Positions 5,973 through 14,686 are shown, numbered from the stretch's first letter. The stretch is DNA of 29,985 nucleotides from MWH-TA3 sp044353905 (GCA_044353905.1 JBILBA010000013.1:1-29985); one strand, 5' to 3'. Numbers and translations are program-made. The notes: generated by a model from the sequence alone, not told the origin.

Positions 5973-7931
5973 GTGAATCGCCCACGCCTGATTGTTTCTC
6001 TCGCCCTCGTGGCGGCGGCAATCGCGGGGTTGTGGTTCGCCATGGAATTGGGCGGAGCAAGCCGCGCAAGCGAACTGGGTGACGCCGGAGATCTGGTCCG
6101 CTGGGGCGCACCGGTGCTCAAAATGGCCGTTTCCCTCGCGGGGGGGCTTGTGATGGGCGGACTCGCTGTCGTGTTGTTTGTGTTGCCGCCCGGGACCCCC
6201 GCCGATCGAATCCTCAACCTGATCGTGGGTTCGGGGATTACGTGGACTCTGACGCTAGTCGGGTACACGATTTTCACGTATTTCCTCGTTGTTGGATCCG
6301 AATTGAAGGTCGACGAGAGATTCGACGCCAACTTCGGGTTCTTCCTGACAGAAACGGACCTCGGGCAATTACTGCTCATCGCAACGGGGCTGTCCATTGC
6401 TGCCACGACCGTGGTCGCGATAACCCGCCGTCCGTTCTGGTTGGCATTCGCTTTCCTTGCGGCGGTGGCTACGGCGTGGCCATTCGCCGAGATGAGCCAC
6501 TCGGGAACGATGGCCAACCACGGATTGGCGGTCAACGCCCTCGTGTTGCACATCGTTTTTGTCTCGTTGTGGACCGGAGGCCTCGTCGCGACGGTGGTCG
6601 CGATGGCCTTTGGGGCGAATCGAGCCGACACTCTGCGGCGGTACTCCTCGATTGCACTGTTGTCTATTGCCATCGTCGCGATCACGGGTTTCACCAGTGC
6701 AATGATTCGAATCGGCACCGTGGAAAACCTCGCGTCGGAGTACGGCATCCTCGTTTTGCTCAAAGCAGGAGCTACCGTCGTCCTCGCGTTGCTTGGAGCA
6801 CGGTGGCGCCGAGCCGTCCTGCCACGCCTCGATTCGGCGAAGGGGGTTGTGGGGTTCGCGGTTCTCGAAACGGCAATCCTCGGTGTTGTTGTTGGTCTCG
6901 CAACGGGGCTCGCGCGAACCGCGCCCCCGATCGAGCAGACCCTGTCCGGGCCGATGACACCGGCGGAAATTCTGATGGGACGGGTGCTGCCTGGCGAATG
7001 GACCTGGACAACGGCGTTCACGACATGGAACATCGACCTGATCTGGACCCTGTTTGCGGTGTTCACCAGCATTTTTTACCTGTGGGGCGTCGAACGACTC
7101 CGCCGCCGCGGTGACGCCTGGCCGATCCACCGGCCGATTGTGTGGGTTGGGGCAATGGTGATTCTCGTCTACACGACGAGCGGTGGAGTAGCGGTGTACG
7201 GCGAATTCCTGTTCAGCGCGCACATGATTGCACACATGCTGTTGACGATGCTGATTCCCGTCGGGATTGTGTTGGCGGCGCCGGTGACGCTGGTCGCCAG
7301 GGCAATCGAGGTCCGCCACGACGGCTCTCGCGGAATGCGCGAGTGGTTCCTCGGAATCATCCACTCGAAGTGGATCGGATTCGTTGGTCACCCCCTCGTG
7401 TCGACCGTGGTGTTCGCTCTCTCGCTCATGGTCTTCTATTACTCGCCGCTACTGTCCTGGGCATCGACCACGCATCTCGGACACGAGTGGATGATTCTGC
7501 ACTTCCTGCTGGCGGGATATTTGTTCGTCCAAGCGCTCATCGGGGTCGACCCGTCACCTCATCGAACCTCCTACCCACTGCGCATGATCCTCTTGATGGG
7601 GACGATGGGCTTTCACGCGTTCTTTGGCCTGTCGTTGATGACGGGGACATCGCTTCTTTTGCCCGAATGGTTCGGCGCGATGGGACGAACGTGGGGCGAC
7701 TCCCCACTCCTCGACCAGCAGATTGGTGGAGCAATCGCCTGGGGAATCGGCGAACTGCCGACCCTCATCCTGTCGGCAATGGTGGTCCGGTCGTGGATCC
7801 GATCGGACGAGCGTGAGGCAAAGCGATCCGACCGTCAGGCGGTACGAGATCACGATGCCGAACTTGACGAGTACAACACGATGCTCGAGAAACTCGAGAA
7901 ACTCGAGAAGCGCCGACCGACCAACAGGTGA
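5973..7931 (+). CDS. CopD-CtaG fusion membrane protein (copper handling / cytochrome oxidase assembly)
   Basis: The 652-residue protein has about 15 predicted membrane helices. The N-terminal half (to about 310) looks like the CopD copper-resistance domain, with His and Met near the helix ends (EMSHSGTMANHG near 169-180). The C-terminal part (about 345-625) looks like Caa3-type CtaG, with the AHMIAHMLLTMLIPVGI segment and conserved HLGHEWMILHFLLAGYLF. It probably brings copper across the membrane for the cytochrome c oxidase CuB/CuA sites; this follows from family knowledge. The last 40 residues are charged and cytoplasmic, ending in a short coiled coil encoded by three 9-bp repeats. The GTG start is supported by the leaderless promoter. 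A strong terminator isolates it upstream. Confidence 0.85.
   Translation: MNRPRLIVSLALVAAAIAGLWFAMELGGASRASELGDAGDLVRWGAPVLKMAVSLAGGLVMGGLAVVLFVLPPGTPADRILNLIVGSGITWTLTLVGYTIFTYFLVVGSELKVDERFDANFGFFLTETDLGQLLLIATGLSIAATTVVAITRRPFWLAFAFLAAVATAWPFAEMSHSGTMANHGLAVNALVLHIVFVSLWTGGLVATVVAMAFGANRADTLRRYSSIALLSIAIVAITGFTSAMIRIGTVENLASEYGILVLLKAGATVVLALLGARWRRAVLPRLDSAKGVVGFAVLETAILGVVVGLATGLARTAPPIEQTLSGPMTPAEILMGRVLPGEWTWTTAFTTWNIDLIWTLFAVFTSIFYLWGVERLRRRGDAWPIHRPIVWVGAMVILVYTTSGGVAVYGEFLFSAHMIAHMLLTMLIPVGIVLAAPVTLVARAIEVRHDGSRGMREWFLGIIHSKWIGFVGHPLVSTVVFALSLMVFYYSPLLSWASTTHLGHEWMILHFLLAGYLFVQALIGVDPSPHRTSYPLRMILLMGTMGFHAFFGLSLMTGTSLLLPEWFGAMGRTWGDSPLLDQQIGGAIAWGIGELPTLILSAMVVRSWIRSDEREAKRSDRQAVRDHDAELDEYNTMLEKLEKLEKRRPTNR
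7884..7910 (+). repeat. Three tandem 9-bp repeats (CTCGAGAAA/G)
   Basis: Three copies of CTCGAGAAA (the last ending in G) encode Leu-Glu-Lys repeated three times near the C-terminus of the CopD-CtaG protein. Copy-number change would keep the reading frame. Confidence 0.8.
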
Positions 7932-8021
7932 ATCGTCGCGGATTTGTCACCAACTCCGCCTCGCCTCCGCGTTGCGAAAGGACTGACGGGTACTCTGGAG
8001 AATCCGACGAAAGGCGCCATT

Positions 8022-9320
8022 GTGTTTGAACTCACGCCCGAACAATCGCGCGTGATGGACATCATCGAGGGCACTCGCGAACATGTTTTCGTTACGGGAC
8101 GAGCCGGCACCGGCAAATCGACATTGCTACAAGAATTCGTCGCGCAGACATCGAAATCGCTCGTTATCGGGGCACCGACGGGCGTCGCCGCCCTCACGGT
8201 CGGCGGTCAGACGATTCACTCGCTGTTCCGACTCCCCATCGGCCTGGTCACCGACCACACCAAGTTTTATCCGCTCTCGGACGACGCACGGGTTCTGATG
8301 CGCAAAATCGATACCGTTGTCATTGACGAGATTTCGATGGTTCGATGCGACTTGCTCGACGGGCTGGATCGCCGCTTGCGCGCGACTCGAGGGCGGAAGA
8401 ACGAACCGTTCGGTGGCGTCCAAGTCGTGATGTTCGGCGACCCGTATCAACTTCCTCCCGTGCTCAAGGACGGCCCGGAAAAGCAATACCTCATGGACAA
8501 CTATCGTTCCCCCTGGTTCTTCGATTCGAAGGTGTGGGGCGAGGCACAACCGCGCGTCGTCGAACTGACCGACGTCAAACGGCAGGACGAAGCCGAATTC
8601 CGCGACATTCTCGATCGAATGCGCAACGGCCAAATGACGTCGACCGATGGCGCGGTCCTCAATGACATCGGTGCGCGCAGGCCCGTCCCCGAGGGAACCG
8701 TGACCCTGGCGACCACCAACGTCAGCGCGAACAGCATCAACGCGAAAGCGCTCAAGGAACTGCCGGGAAAGGTGAAGGTTGCTCGGGCCATCATCGACGG
8801 TGATTTCGGCGGACAATTGCCTGCTGAGGAAGAGCTCGAGCTGAAACCCGGCGCTCGGGTCATGTTCCTGCGGAACGATTCGATCGCGGACGGAAGCCGC
8901 TGGGTGAACGGTTCCGTCGGCACTGTCGTCAAGGTTGACGGAGCGGTGCACGTTGCACTCGACACCGACCCGAGTAGTTCCGTGGAAGTCCAGCCGGTTC
9001 AGTGGGAAAAAATCCAGTACACCTACGATCCGGAAGCAAACAGTGTCGAGGCCGATGTGATGGCGACCTTCGCGCAGTACCCGCTGCGCTTGGCGTGGGC
9101 GGTCACGATCCACAAATCGCAAGGCCAGACGCTCGATTCCGCCGTTTTGGATTTTGGCCGCGGGGCATTCGCCAACGGTCAGGCCTATGTCGCATTCTCG
9201 CGCATCCGAACGCTGGACGGTGTCTTCCTGTCCCGCACGCTTCAGCCCACCGACATCCAGGTCGATCGCCGGGTTGTCGACTTCATGCGCACCGCCAAGG
9301 ACAACGACTTCCTCGAGTAG
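8022..9320 (+). CDS. PIF1/RecD-like superfamily 1 DNA helicase
   Basis: The protein (432 residues from the GTG at 8022) is a 5'-3' type SF1B helicase. Motifs in order: Walker A GRAGTGKS (26-33), motif Ia GAPTGVAA followed by THSLF-like IHSLFRLP, Walker B VVIDEISMV, motif III FGDPYQLPP, and near the end the UvrD-type AVTIHKSQGQTLD and YVAFSRIRTLDG. It probably unwinds DNA structures or forks. The family is common as a stand-alone protein in actinobacteria. An in-frame TTG at 7944 would add 26 residues without family resemblance; the GTG has GAAAGG eight bases upstream and a TACTCT -10-like box at 7991, so I prefer it. Confidence 0.85.
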   Translation: MFELTPEQSRVMDIIEGTREHVFVTGRAGTGKSTLLQEFVAQTSKSLVIGAPTGVAALTVGGQTIHSLFRLPIGLVTDHTKFYPLSDDARVLMRKIDTVVIDEISMVRCDLLDGLDRRLRATRGRKNEPFGGVQVVMFGDPYQLPPVLKDGPEKQYLMDNYRSPWFFDSKVWGEAQPRVVELTDVKRQDEAEFRDILDRMRNGQMTSTDGAVLNDIGARRPVPEGTVTLATTNVSANSINAKALKELPGKVKVARAIIDGDFGGQLPAEEELELKPGARVMFLRNDSIADGSRWVNGSVGTVVKVDGAVHVALDTDPSSSVEVQPVQWEKIQYTYDPEANSVEADVMATFAQYPLRLAWAVTIHKSQGQTLDSAVLDFGRGAFANGQAYVAFSRIRTLDGVFLSRTLQPTDIQVDRRVVDFMRTAKDNDFLE

Positions 9321-9323
9321 CGC

Positions 9324-9650
9324 CTAGAAGGGTGGCGGTTTCGGCTTTGTTTGTCCGAGCCACTCGAACATTTGGTCGTGAGTCACCGAATTGACACCCG
9401 ACTGAAGGAGCCCCAACTGCGTGTGCTGCGGCAGTCCTTCATTATGTATCATCACGAAACCGTTCGGGGCTCCTGCGAGCGCACCTTCGGCGGTGGAGAC
9501 GACCAACACCCAGCCGGTCGTCATCAGCGAGTCTCCGTATGTTGATTTGATGTATTGCGTCACCGCGTCGTCCATTGAAATGTGCACCCATTCTCCGTTC
9601 ACTTCCCTGGTTGGTGGAAGGTCGCCTAGGGTATACCCGACCACCGACAC
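9324..9650 (-). CDS. Small protein of unknown function
   Basis: I do not recognise this gene. The open frame on the minus strand fills the 363 bp between the helicase and dcd genes, which otherwise hold nothing. From the GTG at 9650 it gives 108 residues without signal peptide or membrane helix; a mixed alpha/beta pattern is plausible (GWVLVVST and NGFVMIHNEG look like strands), and it ends in a Pro-rich tail KPKPPPF. The frame stays open to 9908 over dcd, but that part is antisense to a solid gene, so the start must lie near or below 9650. GTG at 9644, 9590 or 9566 are alternatives. No clear promoter or ribosome binding site decides. Confidence 0.45.
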   Translation of the reverse strand: MSVVGYTLGDLPPTREVNGEWVHISMDDAVTQYIKSTYGDSLMTTGWVLVVSTAEGALAGAPNGFVMIHNEGLPQHTQLGLLQSGVNSVTHDQMFEWLGQTKPKPPPF

Positions 9651-9671
9651 GAAACTGAAGACCTCGGGCGA

Positions 9672-9677
9672 TAGGCT
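9672..9677 (+). promoter_or_regulatory. Leaderless -10 box (TAGGCT) for dcd
   Basis: TAGGCT, six bases (CGTCCC), then the ATG at 9684. Confidence 0.6.
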
Positions 9678-9683
9678 CGTCCC

Positions 9684-10259
9684 ATGCTTCTCAGTGACCG
9701 CGATATTCGTGCCGAAATCGAATCGGGACGCGTCCAGCTTGACCCGCTCGATTTGGGGATGATTCAACCGTCCAGCATCGACGTGCGTCTGGACAAGTTC
9801 TTCCGCTTGTTCGACAATCACAAGTACCCGTTCATCGACCCGGCCGAGGAACAACCCGATCTGACACGCGGAGTCGAAGTCGATCCCGGTGAAGCGTTCA
9901 TTCTGCACCCTGGTGAATTCGTACTCGGTTCGACGTTCGAGCTTGTCACTCTTCCCGACGACATCGCGGCCCGCCTCGAGGGGAAGTCATCGCTCGGCCG
10001 TCTCGGTCTCTTAACTCACTCCACCGCGGGCTTTGTCGACCCCGGGTTCAGTGGGCACGTCACGCTCGAACTGAGTAACGTCGCAACGCTGCCAATTAAA
10101 TTGTGGCCCGGCATGAAAATCGGGCAGTTGTGTTTCTTTCGGCTCTCGTCACCCAGCGAACACCCCTACGGCAGCGACAAGTACGGCAGCCGTTATCAGG
10201 GCCAGCGAGGACCGACGGCGTCACGCTCGTGGAAGAACTTCCACAAAACCGCGCTTTAG
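9684..10259 (+). CDS. dcd: dCTP deaminase (possibly bifunctional, releasing dUMP)
   Basis: The 191-residue enzyme converts dCTP to dUTP for thymidylate synthesis. The family core is clear: PSSIDVRL (29-36), RLEGKSSLGRLGL (97-109), and the HSTAGFVDPGFSGHVTLELSN-type segment (112-132, shown here in pieces) with the catalytic Glu129. The C-terminal YGSRYQGQRGPTASR motif closes over the nucleotide. The mycobacterial relative of this length is a combined deaminase/dUTPase; this could be the same, but sequence alone does not settle it. The gene overlaps the end of idi on the other strand by four bases, with no room for a terminator. Confidence 0.92.
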   Translation: MLLSDRDIRAEIESGRVQLDPLDLGMIQPSSIDVRLDKFFRLFDNHKYPFIDPAEEQPDLTRGVEVDPGEAFILHPGEFVLGSTFELVTLPDDIAARLEGKSSLGRLGLLTHSTAGFVDPGFSGHVTLELSNVATLPIKLWPGMKIGQLCFFRLSSPSEHPYGSDKYGSRYQGQRGPTASRSWKNFHKTAL

Positions 10260-10789
10260 TCGAGGTGTGATTCGATGAGTTGTTCGTGTTGCCACACGAG
10301 CCAAGGGCTGAACGCAAACGGCGCCCCCTCGATTGCAGCGCGCAGGTTGTCGGGGTTCACCCAGCGCCACTCGGCAACCTCCGCGGGTGACGGGTTCGGT
10401 TCGCCAACGACGGTTGCGGCAAAAACGGGGCAGATCTCGTTTTCGACGATTCCCGAGGCATCGATAGCGCGGTAGCGGAAGTCCGGAAGAGCTGGTCGGA
10501 TGTCGCGCACCGTGATGCCCAATTCCTGCTCGGCACGTCGGCGAATCGCGTCGTCCATCGACTCATCAGGGCCGGGGTGTCCGCAAAAGGAATTGGTCCA
10601 CACTCCGGGCCAGGTCAGTTTTGACAGGGCTCGGCGCGTGATGAGAATCTCACCCGCGGCGTTCGTCACATGGCACGAAAAAGCGAGGTGCAACGGGGTA
10701 TCGCTGGTGTGAACGGTCGCTTTCGGCGCCGTCCCCACACGCGTGCCGTCCTCGGCGAGGAGGACAACCAATTCTTCTACTGCGCTCAT
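10256..10789 (-). CDS. idi: Isopentenyl-diphosphate delta-isomerase, type I (Nudix fold)
   Basis: The 177-residue enzyme interconverts IPP and DMAPP, feeding isoprenoid and carotenoid synthesis. Residues equivalent to the E. coli active site are visible: H27 and H34 (metal), catalytic C69 in NSFCGHP, H71, the Nudix-type helix DESMDDAIRRRAEQELG (75-91), and E116/E118 in VENEICPVF. The gene diverges from crtB across 24 bp. Its ATG has no ribosome binding site; a TAGCCT box ends eight bases upstream, close to the leaderless arrangement. The shared palindrome suggests control together with crtB-crtI. Confidence 0.92.
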   Translation of the reverse strand: MSAVEELVVLLAEDGTRVGTAPKATVHTSDTPLHLAFSCHVTNAAGEILITRRALSKLTWPGVWTNSFCGHPGPDESMDDAIRRRAEQELGITVRDIRPALPDFRYRAIDASGIVENEICPVFAATVVGEPNPSPAEVAEWRWVNPDNLRAAIEGAPFAFSPWLVWQHEQLIESHLD

Positions 10790-10794
10790 GATTA

Positions 10795-10810
10795 CTCAGG
10801 CTATCCTGAG
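10795..10810. promoter_or_regulatory. Palindromic operator candidate with two facing -10 boxes between idi and crtB
   Basis: CTCAGG-CTAT-CCTGAG is a perfect 6-bp inverted repeat with a 4-bp centre. It contains TATCCT on the plus strand (10802-10807, six bases before the GTG at 10814) and TAGCCT on the minus strand (10803-10798, eight bases before the idi ATG). The two hexamers overlap by two bases. A regulator bound here would affect both directions, and two polymerases could not open it at once. Confidence 0.55.
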
Positions 10811-10813
10811 ATA

Positions 10814-10855
10814 GTGCTGTTGGAAAAGACCCTGACGTTCGTGGCGAAACGATGA
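10814..10855 (+). CDS. 13-codon leaderless upstream ORF overlapping crtB
   Basis: GTG at 10814 lies six bases after the TATCCT box, the same spacing as the other leaderless starts here. It opens a 13-residue ORF (MLLEKTLTFVAKR) whose TGA overlaps the crtB ATG as ATGA. The crtB ATG itself has only weak ribosome-binding sequence (GGCGAA). Ribosomes loading on the leaderless GTG could therefore deliver crtB translation by termination-reinitiation. The alternative is that the transcript starts here and crtB is translated from a weak site, with the ORF being chance. Confidence 0.45.
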   Translation: MLLEKTLTFVAKR

Positions 10856-11712
10856 CCCGCCTCGCCCTGTACAACCGTGTGGCCGAACGCTCGGCATCGC
10901 TCGTCATCCGTGAATACTCGACGTCCTTCGGGCTGGCATCCCGCATCCTGTCCGCTGGATCCCGCCAACATATCGACAATGTGTATGCGCTCGTGCGTCT
11001 GGCCGACGAAATTGTCGACGGTGTTGCGGTCGAAGCGGGGCTGACGACGTCCGAGGCTGGCCAACAACTCGATGACCTCGAAGCCGATACCTACCGAGCG
11101 ATGGAAACCGGATATTCGACGAACTTGATTGTCCATGCATTCGCCCTCACGGCCCGGGAAGTAAACATCCAAAAAGACATCGTCGAACCGTTTTTCACGT
11201 CGATGCGAATGGACCTCTCTGACCGCGTCTATACCCAAGAGTCATTCGATGCCTACGTTTACGGGTCGGCCGAGGTCGTCGGGCTAATGTGCCTCGCCGT
11301 GTTCATCCGTGACGACAAGCCCGACCCCGAAACCGCGCGAACGCTGTACAGCGGCGCGCGGGCGTTGGGGGCAGCATTTCAAAAGGTCAACTTCTTGCGC
11401 GACCTCGCCGCCGACGTCGACGATCTGGGGCGCTCGTATTTCCCTGGCGTGACTATGGCCGCGTTCACCGAGGACGACAAGCACCGTTTGTGCGATGACA
11501 TCTCGGACGATTTGGATGCGGCGGCACGAACAATTCCACTGTTGCCCCGTGACGCCGCTCGGGCCGTTGGCCTTGCGCACGGATTGTTTGCCCGTCTCAA
11601 TTCGCGAATTCGCGCGACCCCGGCAGACACGGTGAAATCCACACGCATCCGCGTGAACGATCTTGAAAAACTCCTCATTGCAGCCCGCGTCATCATGCGC
11701 GGCGGAAAGTAG
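10852..11712 (+). CDS. crtB: Phytoene synthase
   Basis: The 286-residue enzyme joins two geranylgeranyl diphosphates to 15-cis-phytoene, the first carotenoid step. Both Asp-rich diphosphate/Mg motifs are present: DEIVD at 52-56 and NFLRDLAADVDDLGRSYFP starting at 180. The YSTSFGLASRIL segment near 22-33 is typical of squalene/phytoene synthases. crtI follows after four bases in the same operon. No crtE (GGPP synthase) or cyclase gene lies in the window, so the rest of the pathway is elsewhere. The ATG overlaps the stop of the short upstream ORF. Confidence 0.92.
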   Translation: MTRLALYNRVAERSASLVIREYSTSFGLASRILSAGSRQHIDNVYALVRLADEIVDGVAVEAGLTTSEAGQQLDDLEADTYRAMETGYSTNLIVHAFALTAREVNIQKDIVEPFFTSMRMDLSDRVYTQESFDAYVYGSAEVVGLMCLAVFIRDDKPDPETARTLYSGARALGAAFQKVNFLRDLAADVDDLGRSYFPGVTMAAFTEDDKHRLCDDISDDLDAAARTIPLLPRDAARAVGLAHGLFARLNSRIRATPADTVKSTRIRVNDLEKLLIAARVIMRGGK

Positions 11713-11716
11713 ATCC

Positions 11717-13300
11717 ATGACTCAGAAACACGTCGTTATCATCGGAGCCGGAATCGGCGGCCTGGGCGCTTCGGGCCTCCTCGCGAAGGATGGATACCGA
11801 GTGACGGTGCTCGAGTCGCTGCCCAACGTCGGTGGCCGCGCGGGCACATGGTCAAAGGACGGTTTCCGTTTTGACACCGGTCCCTCGTGGTACCTCATGC
11901 CCGAGGTGTTCGACCACTACTTCCGGCTGATGGGTTCGTCGAGCGCCAAGGAACTCAACCTCAGCCTCCTCGACCCCGGCTACCGCGTGTTTTTCGAACC
12001 GAAGGGCACGAACCCGTCGGAACATGTCGACATCGAGGTCGGACGTGACAAGAACATTGACATGTTCGAAAAGATTGAACCGGGTTCGCGCGCGGCCGTC
12101 GGAAAGTATCTCGATTCCGCAACGGAAACTTACGAGGTCGCCAAGAAATACTTCCTCTATTCGTCGTTCCAGAGCCTGTTGCCGCTGTTCAATCGCGAGG
12201 TCCTCGGTCGCATCGGCACGCTCGTTCGTCTGCTGACCGGCACAATCTGGTCGTTTGTCGGTCGTCACGTCAAGTCCACCCGAGCCAAGCAGATCCTGGG
12301 TTACCCCGCGGTCTTCCTCGGGGCGAGCCCGTTCAACGCGCCCGCGATGTTCCACCTCATGAGCCACCTCGACCTCGTCGACGGCGTGTTGTATGCACAG
12401 GGTGGATTCACGCGGGTTATCCACGCGATTCGCGACCTTGCAATCAAGGCCGGCGTCGTCATTCACACGAATTCACCGGTCACATCGATCACCATCGACA
12501 AAGACAACGGCGCTAAGGCAACGGGCGTGACCTACCGGGACGCAAAGGGCACCGAACACACAATCGAGGCAGACATCGTGGTGTCCGGTGCTGATTTGCA
12601 CTTCACCGAGACGCAACTGTTGCCGGACGAGCTGCAGACCTTCCCTGATACGTGGTGGGAAAATAAGACTCCGAGCCCCGGCGCAGTGCTTCTGTACCTC
12701 GGGGTCAAGGGAAAACTTCCCGAACTGCTGCACCACAGCCTCTTTTTCACTGAGGACTGGGACGAAAACTTTTCGCAGGTGTTTGCTAAGAAGCCCACGA
12801 TGCCAAACCCCGCGTCCTTCTACGTGTGCCGGCCCTCCGCTACGGACGACGAGGTTGCGCCGAAGGGTCACGAAAACATTTTCGTTCTCGTTCCCTGCCC
12901 CGCCGACGTGACGCTCGGAAAGGGCGGGCTCGACGGCAAGGGCGACGCCTCAATCGAGGAAATCGCGGACCGCACGATTGACGCAATCGCGCAGTGGGCG
13001 GGAATCCCCGACTTCCGCGATCGCATCGTTCTTCGTCGAACCGTCGGCCCGGCCGACTTCCAGAGCGACCTCAATGCCTGGAAGGGCAACGTTCTCGGGC
13101 CGGCGCACACGCTCATGCAGAGCGCGGTGTTCCGCGCGGGTAACGTGTCGAAGAAGGTTGACGACCTGTATTACGTCGGGTCCAGCACAATTCCTGGAAT
13201 CGGACTTCCGATGTGTCTTATTTCGGCCGAGGTTCTGCTCAAGCGCCTGCGCGGCGATGTGTCAGCAACACCGCTGCCCGATGTGGAAATCGGCGCCTAA
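11717..13300 (+). CDS. crtI: Phytoene desaturase
   Basis: The 527-residue FAD-dependent enzyme introduces double bases into phytoene, giving lycopene or a related polyene. The Rossmann start VVIIGAGIGGLGASGLL (6-22), the FDTGPSWYLMPEVF segment near 53-66 and the C-terminal FAD motif YYVGSSTIPGIGLPM-type segment near 482-496 are all diagnostic of CrtI. The ATG at 11717 is four bases after the crtB stop with GGAAAG as ribosome binding site inside crtB; an in-frame ATG 18 codons earlier, inside crtB, adds nothing family-like. The stop directly abuts the stop of the convergent MFS gene. Confidence 0.92.
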   Translation: MTQKHVVIIGAGIGGLGASGLLAKDGYRVTVLESLPNVGGRAGTWSKDGFRFDTGPSWYLMPEVFDHYFRLMGSSSAKELNLSLLDPGYRVFFEPKGTNPSEHVDIEVGRDKNIDMFEKIEPGSRAAVGKYLDSATETYEVAKKYFLYSSFQSLLPLFNREVLGRIGTLVRLLTGTIWSFVGRHVKSTRAKQILGYPAVFLGASPFNAPAMFHLMSHLDLVDGVLYAQGGFTRVIHAIRDLAIKAGVVIHTNSPVTSITIDKDNGAKATGVTYRDAKGTEHTIEADIVVSGADLHFTETQLLPDELQTFPDTWWENKTPSPGAVLLYLGVKGKLPELLHHSLFFTEDWDENFSQVFAKKPTMPNPASFYVCRPSATDDEVAPKGHENIFVLVPCPADVTLGKGGLDGKGDASIEEIADRTIDAIAQWAGIPDFRDRIVLRRTVGPADFQSDLNAWKGNVLGPAHTLMQSAVFRAGNVSKKVDDLYYVGSSTIPGIGLPMCLISAEVLLKRLRGDVSATPLPDVEIGA

Positions 13301-14680
13301 CTAGCGAGCGAACTTCAGGCGGAGCGGAATCATCAGCACGAGACCGAGCGCGAGAACTGCGACGATACCGAGGATGCCCCAGTAGTCAGCGCCACCGAGT
13401 GTGACGAAGAACGCGAACAGCGCTGGCGTGATGAACGAGATTGCTCGACCCGACGTCGCGTAAAGGCCGAACAGCTCGCCTTCGCCACCTTCTGGAGCGA
13501 GCCGCGCAAGGAGCGAACGGCTGGCGGCCTGGGCCGGCCCAACGAACATCGTGAGCATCAAGCCGAAGACCCAGAAGACCATTGGGCCGCCGTCGTGCAG
13601 GATGAACAGCAACGATCCTGAAATCACGAGGCCGAGAAGCGATCCGACGATGACGCCCTTCGACGAGAATCGGTCGTCGAGGATTCCGCCCGCGAAGACT
13701 CCGAGGCCGGCGATGAGGTTTCCGCCGATTGCGAAGAAAATCACCTCGGTGTCGGACAAGCCGAAGACCTTGCCCGCGAGGATTCCACCAAACGTGAAGA
13801 CACCGACGAGTCCGTCGCGGAACACGGCGCTCGCCAGGAGGAAATAGAACGTCTCGGGGGCGTTCTTTGCGAGGCTCGCGACTTTGCGGAAAACCTTGGC
13901 GTAGGAAGCGAAGATGCCGAGCTTTGCGTCGGGGTCGACCGCGGTGTTCTCGGGAACAAACAACAGGACCGGGATGGCGAAGATCGCTGACCACACCGCG
14001 GCCAATAGGGCGATGTAACGGATGTTCATGCCGCCCTCGTCGGTCACTCCGAACCAGTAGGGCTCGGCGAGGATGAAACCGAGGAGCGCGATGACGAGAA
14101 CAACGATTCCACCGAGGTAGCCGAGTCCCCAACCGAAACCAGAGATACGGCCGACGTTTCCGGGCGTTGAAATCTGCAGAAGCATTGCGTTGTAGTTGAC
14201 GTTCGCCATCTCGTAGAACACGGTGGCGACGGTGATGAGAACGAGACCGAGAATGAAGAAGTCGGGCGTTCCCTCGACGAAGAACATCGCGAGAGTCGCG
14301 ACGATGACGACGAGCGTGTTGATTCCGAGCCAGCGACGACGACGGCCGCCCTGGTCGGTGCGCTGTCCGACTATGGGAGCGAGAATCGCGACGACGACAC
14401 CACCGATGGCGAGAGCCCACCCGAGGTTTGCCGTCAGTGCCGAGCTTGCGGCGTTGTATACGCGCTCTTCGAAGCCGCCTTCGATCGTGACATCGGGCCG
14501 CGGCTTGTAGGCCGCAACGACGTCGGGGTCGATGAAATAGTCCGACACGATGTACCGCGCGAACACGAAAGTGGTGATGAGCACAGAGAACGCCGAGGTT
14601 CCCCAGTCCCACAGGGCCCAGGAGATTGTCTGGATGAGAGGAGTCTTGCCGCGGGCTTGATTAACAGCGTTGTTCGTCAT
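13301..14680 (-). CDS. MFS transporter of the UMF1/Atg22-like family
   Basis: The 459-residue protein has about 12 predicted membrane helices in the major-facilitator arrangement. The first helix SWALWDWGTSAFSVLITTFVF (20-40, read in parts) is characteristic of the Atg22-like/UMF1 family; yeast Atg22 exports amino acids from the vacuole, while bacterial substrates are unknown. The loop after helix 3 holds the MFS-type GQRTDQGGRRR motif near 103-113. The ATG has TAGCGT ending six bases upstream, a leaderless start. It shares an intergenic region with dnaK and is convergent with crtI, without any spacing. Being next to carotenoid genes is not evidence for a carotenoid role. Confidence 0.8.
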   Translation of the reverse strand: MTNNAVNQARGKTPLIQTISWALWDWGTSAFSVLITTFVFARYIVSDYFIDPDVVAAYKPRPDVTIEGGFEERVYNAASSALTANLGWALAIGGVVVAILAPIVGQRTDQGGRRRRWLGINTLVVIVATLAMFFVEGTPDFFILGLVLITVATVFYEMANVNYNAMLLQISTPGNVGRISGFGWGLGYLGGIVVLVIALLGFILAEPYWFGVTDEGGMNIRYIALLAAVWSAIFAIPVLLFVPENTAVDPDAKLGIFASYAKVFRKVASLAKNAPETFYFLLASAVFRDGLVGVFTFGGILAGKVFGLSDTEVIFFAIGGNLIAGLGVFAGGILDDRFSSKGVIVGSLLGLVISGSLLFILHDGGPMVFWVFGLMLTMFVGPAQAASRSLLARLAPEGGEGELFGLYATSGRAISFITPALFAFFVTLGGADYWGILGIVAVLALGLVLMIPLRLKFAR

Positions 14681-14686
14681 GGCTCA

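Noticed and set aside
5966..7391. Two long minus-strand frames (368 and 340 codons) opposite the CopD-CtaG gene
   Set aside because: Their products are Arg/Thr/Pro-rich shadows of a hydrophobic membrane protein, with no domain and no promoter.
8127..9122. A 331-codon frame antisense to the helicase
   Set aside because: It is antisense to all helicase motifs, with composition typical of a shadow frame.
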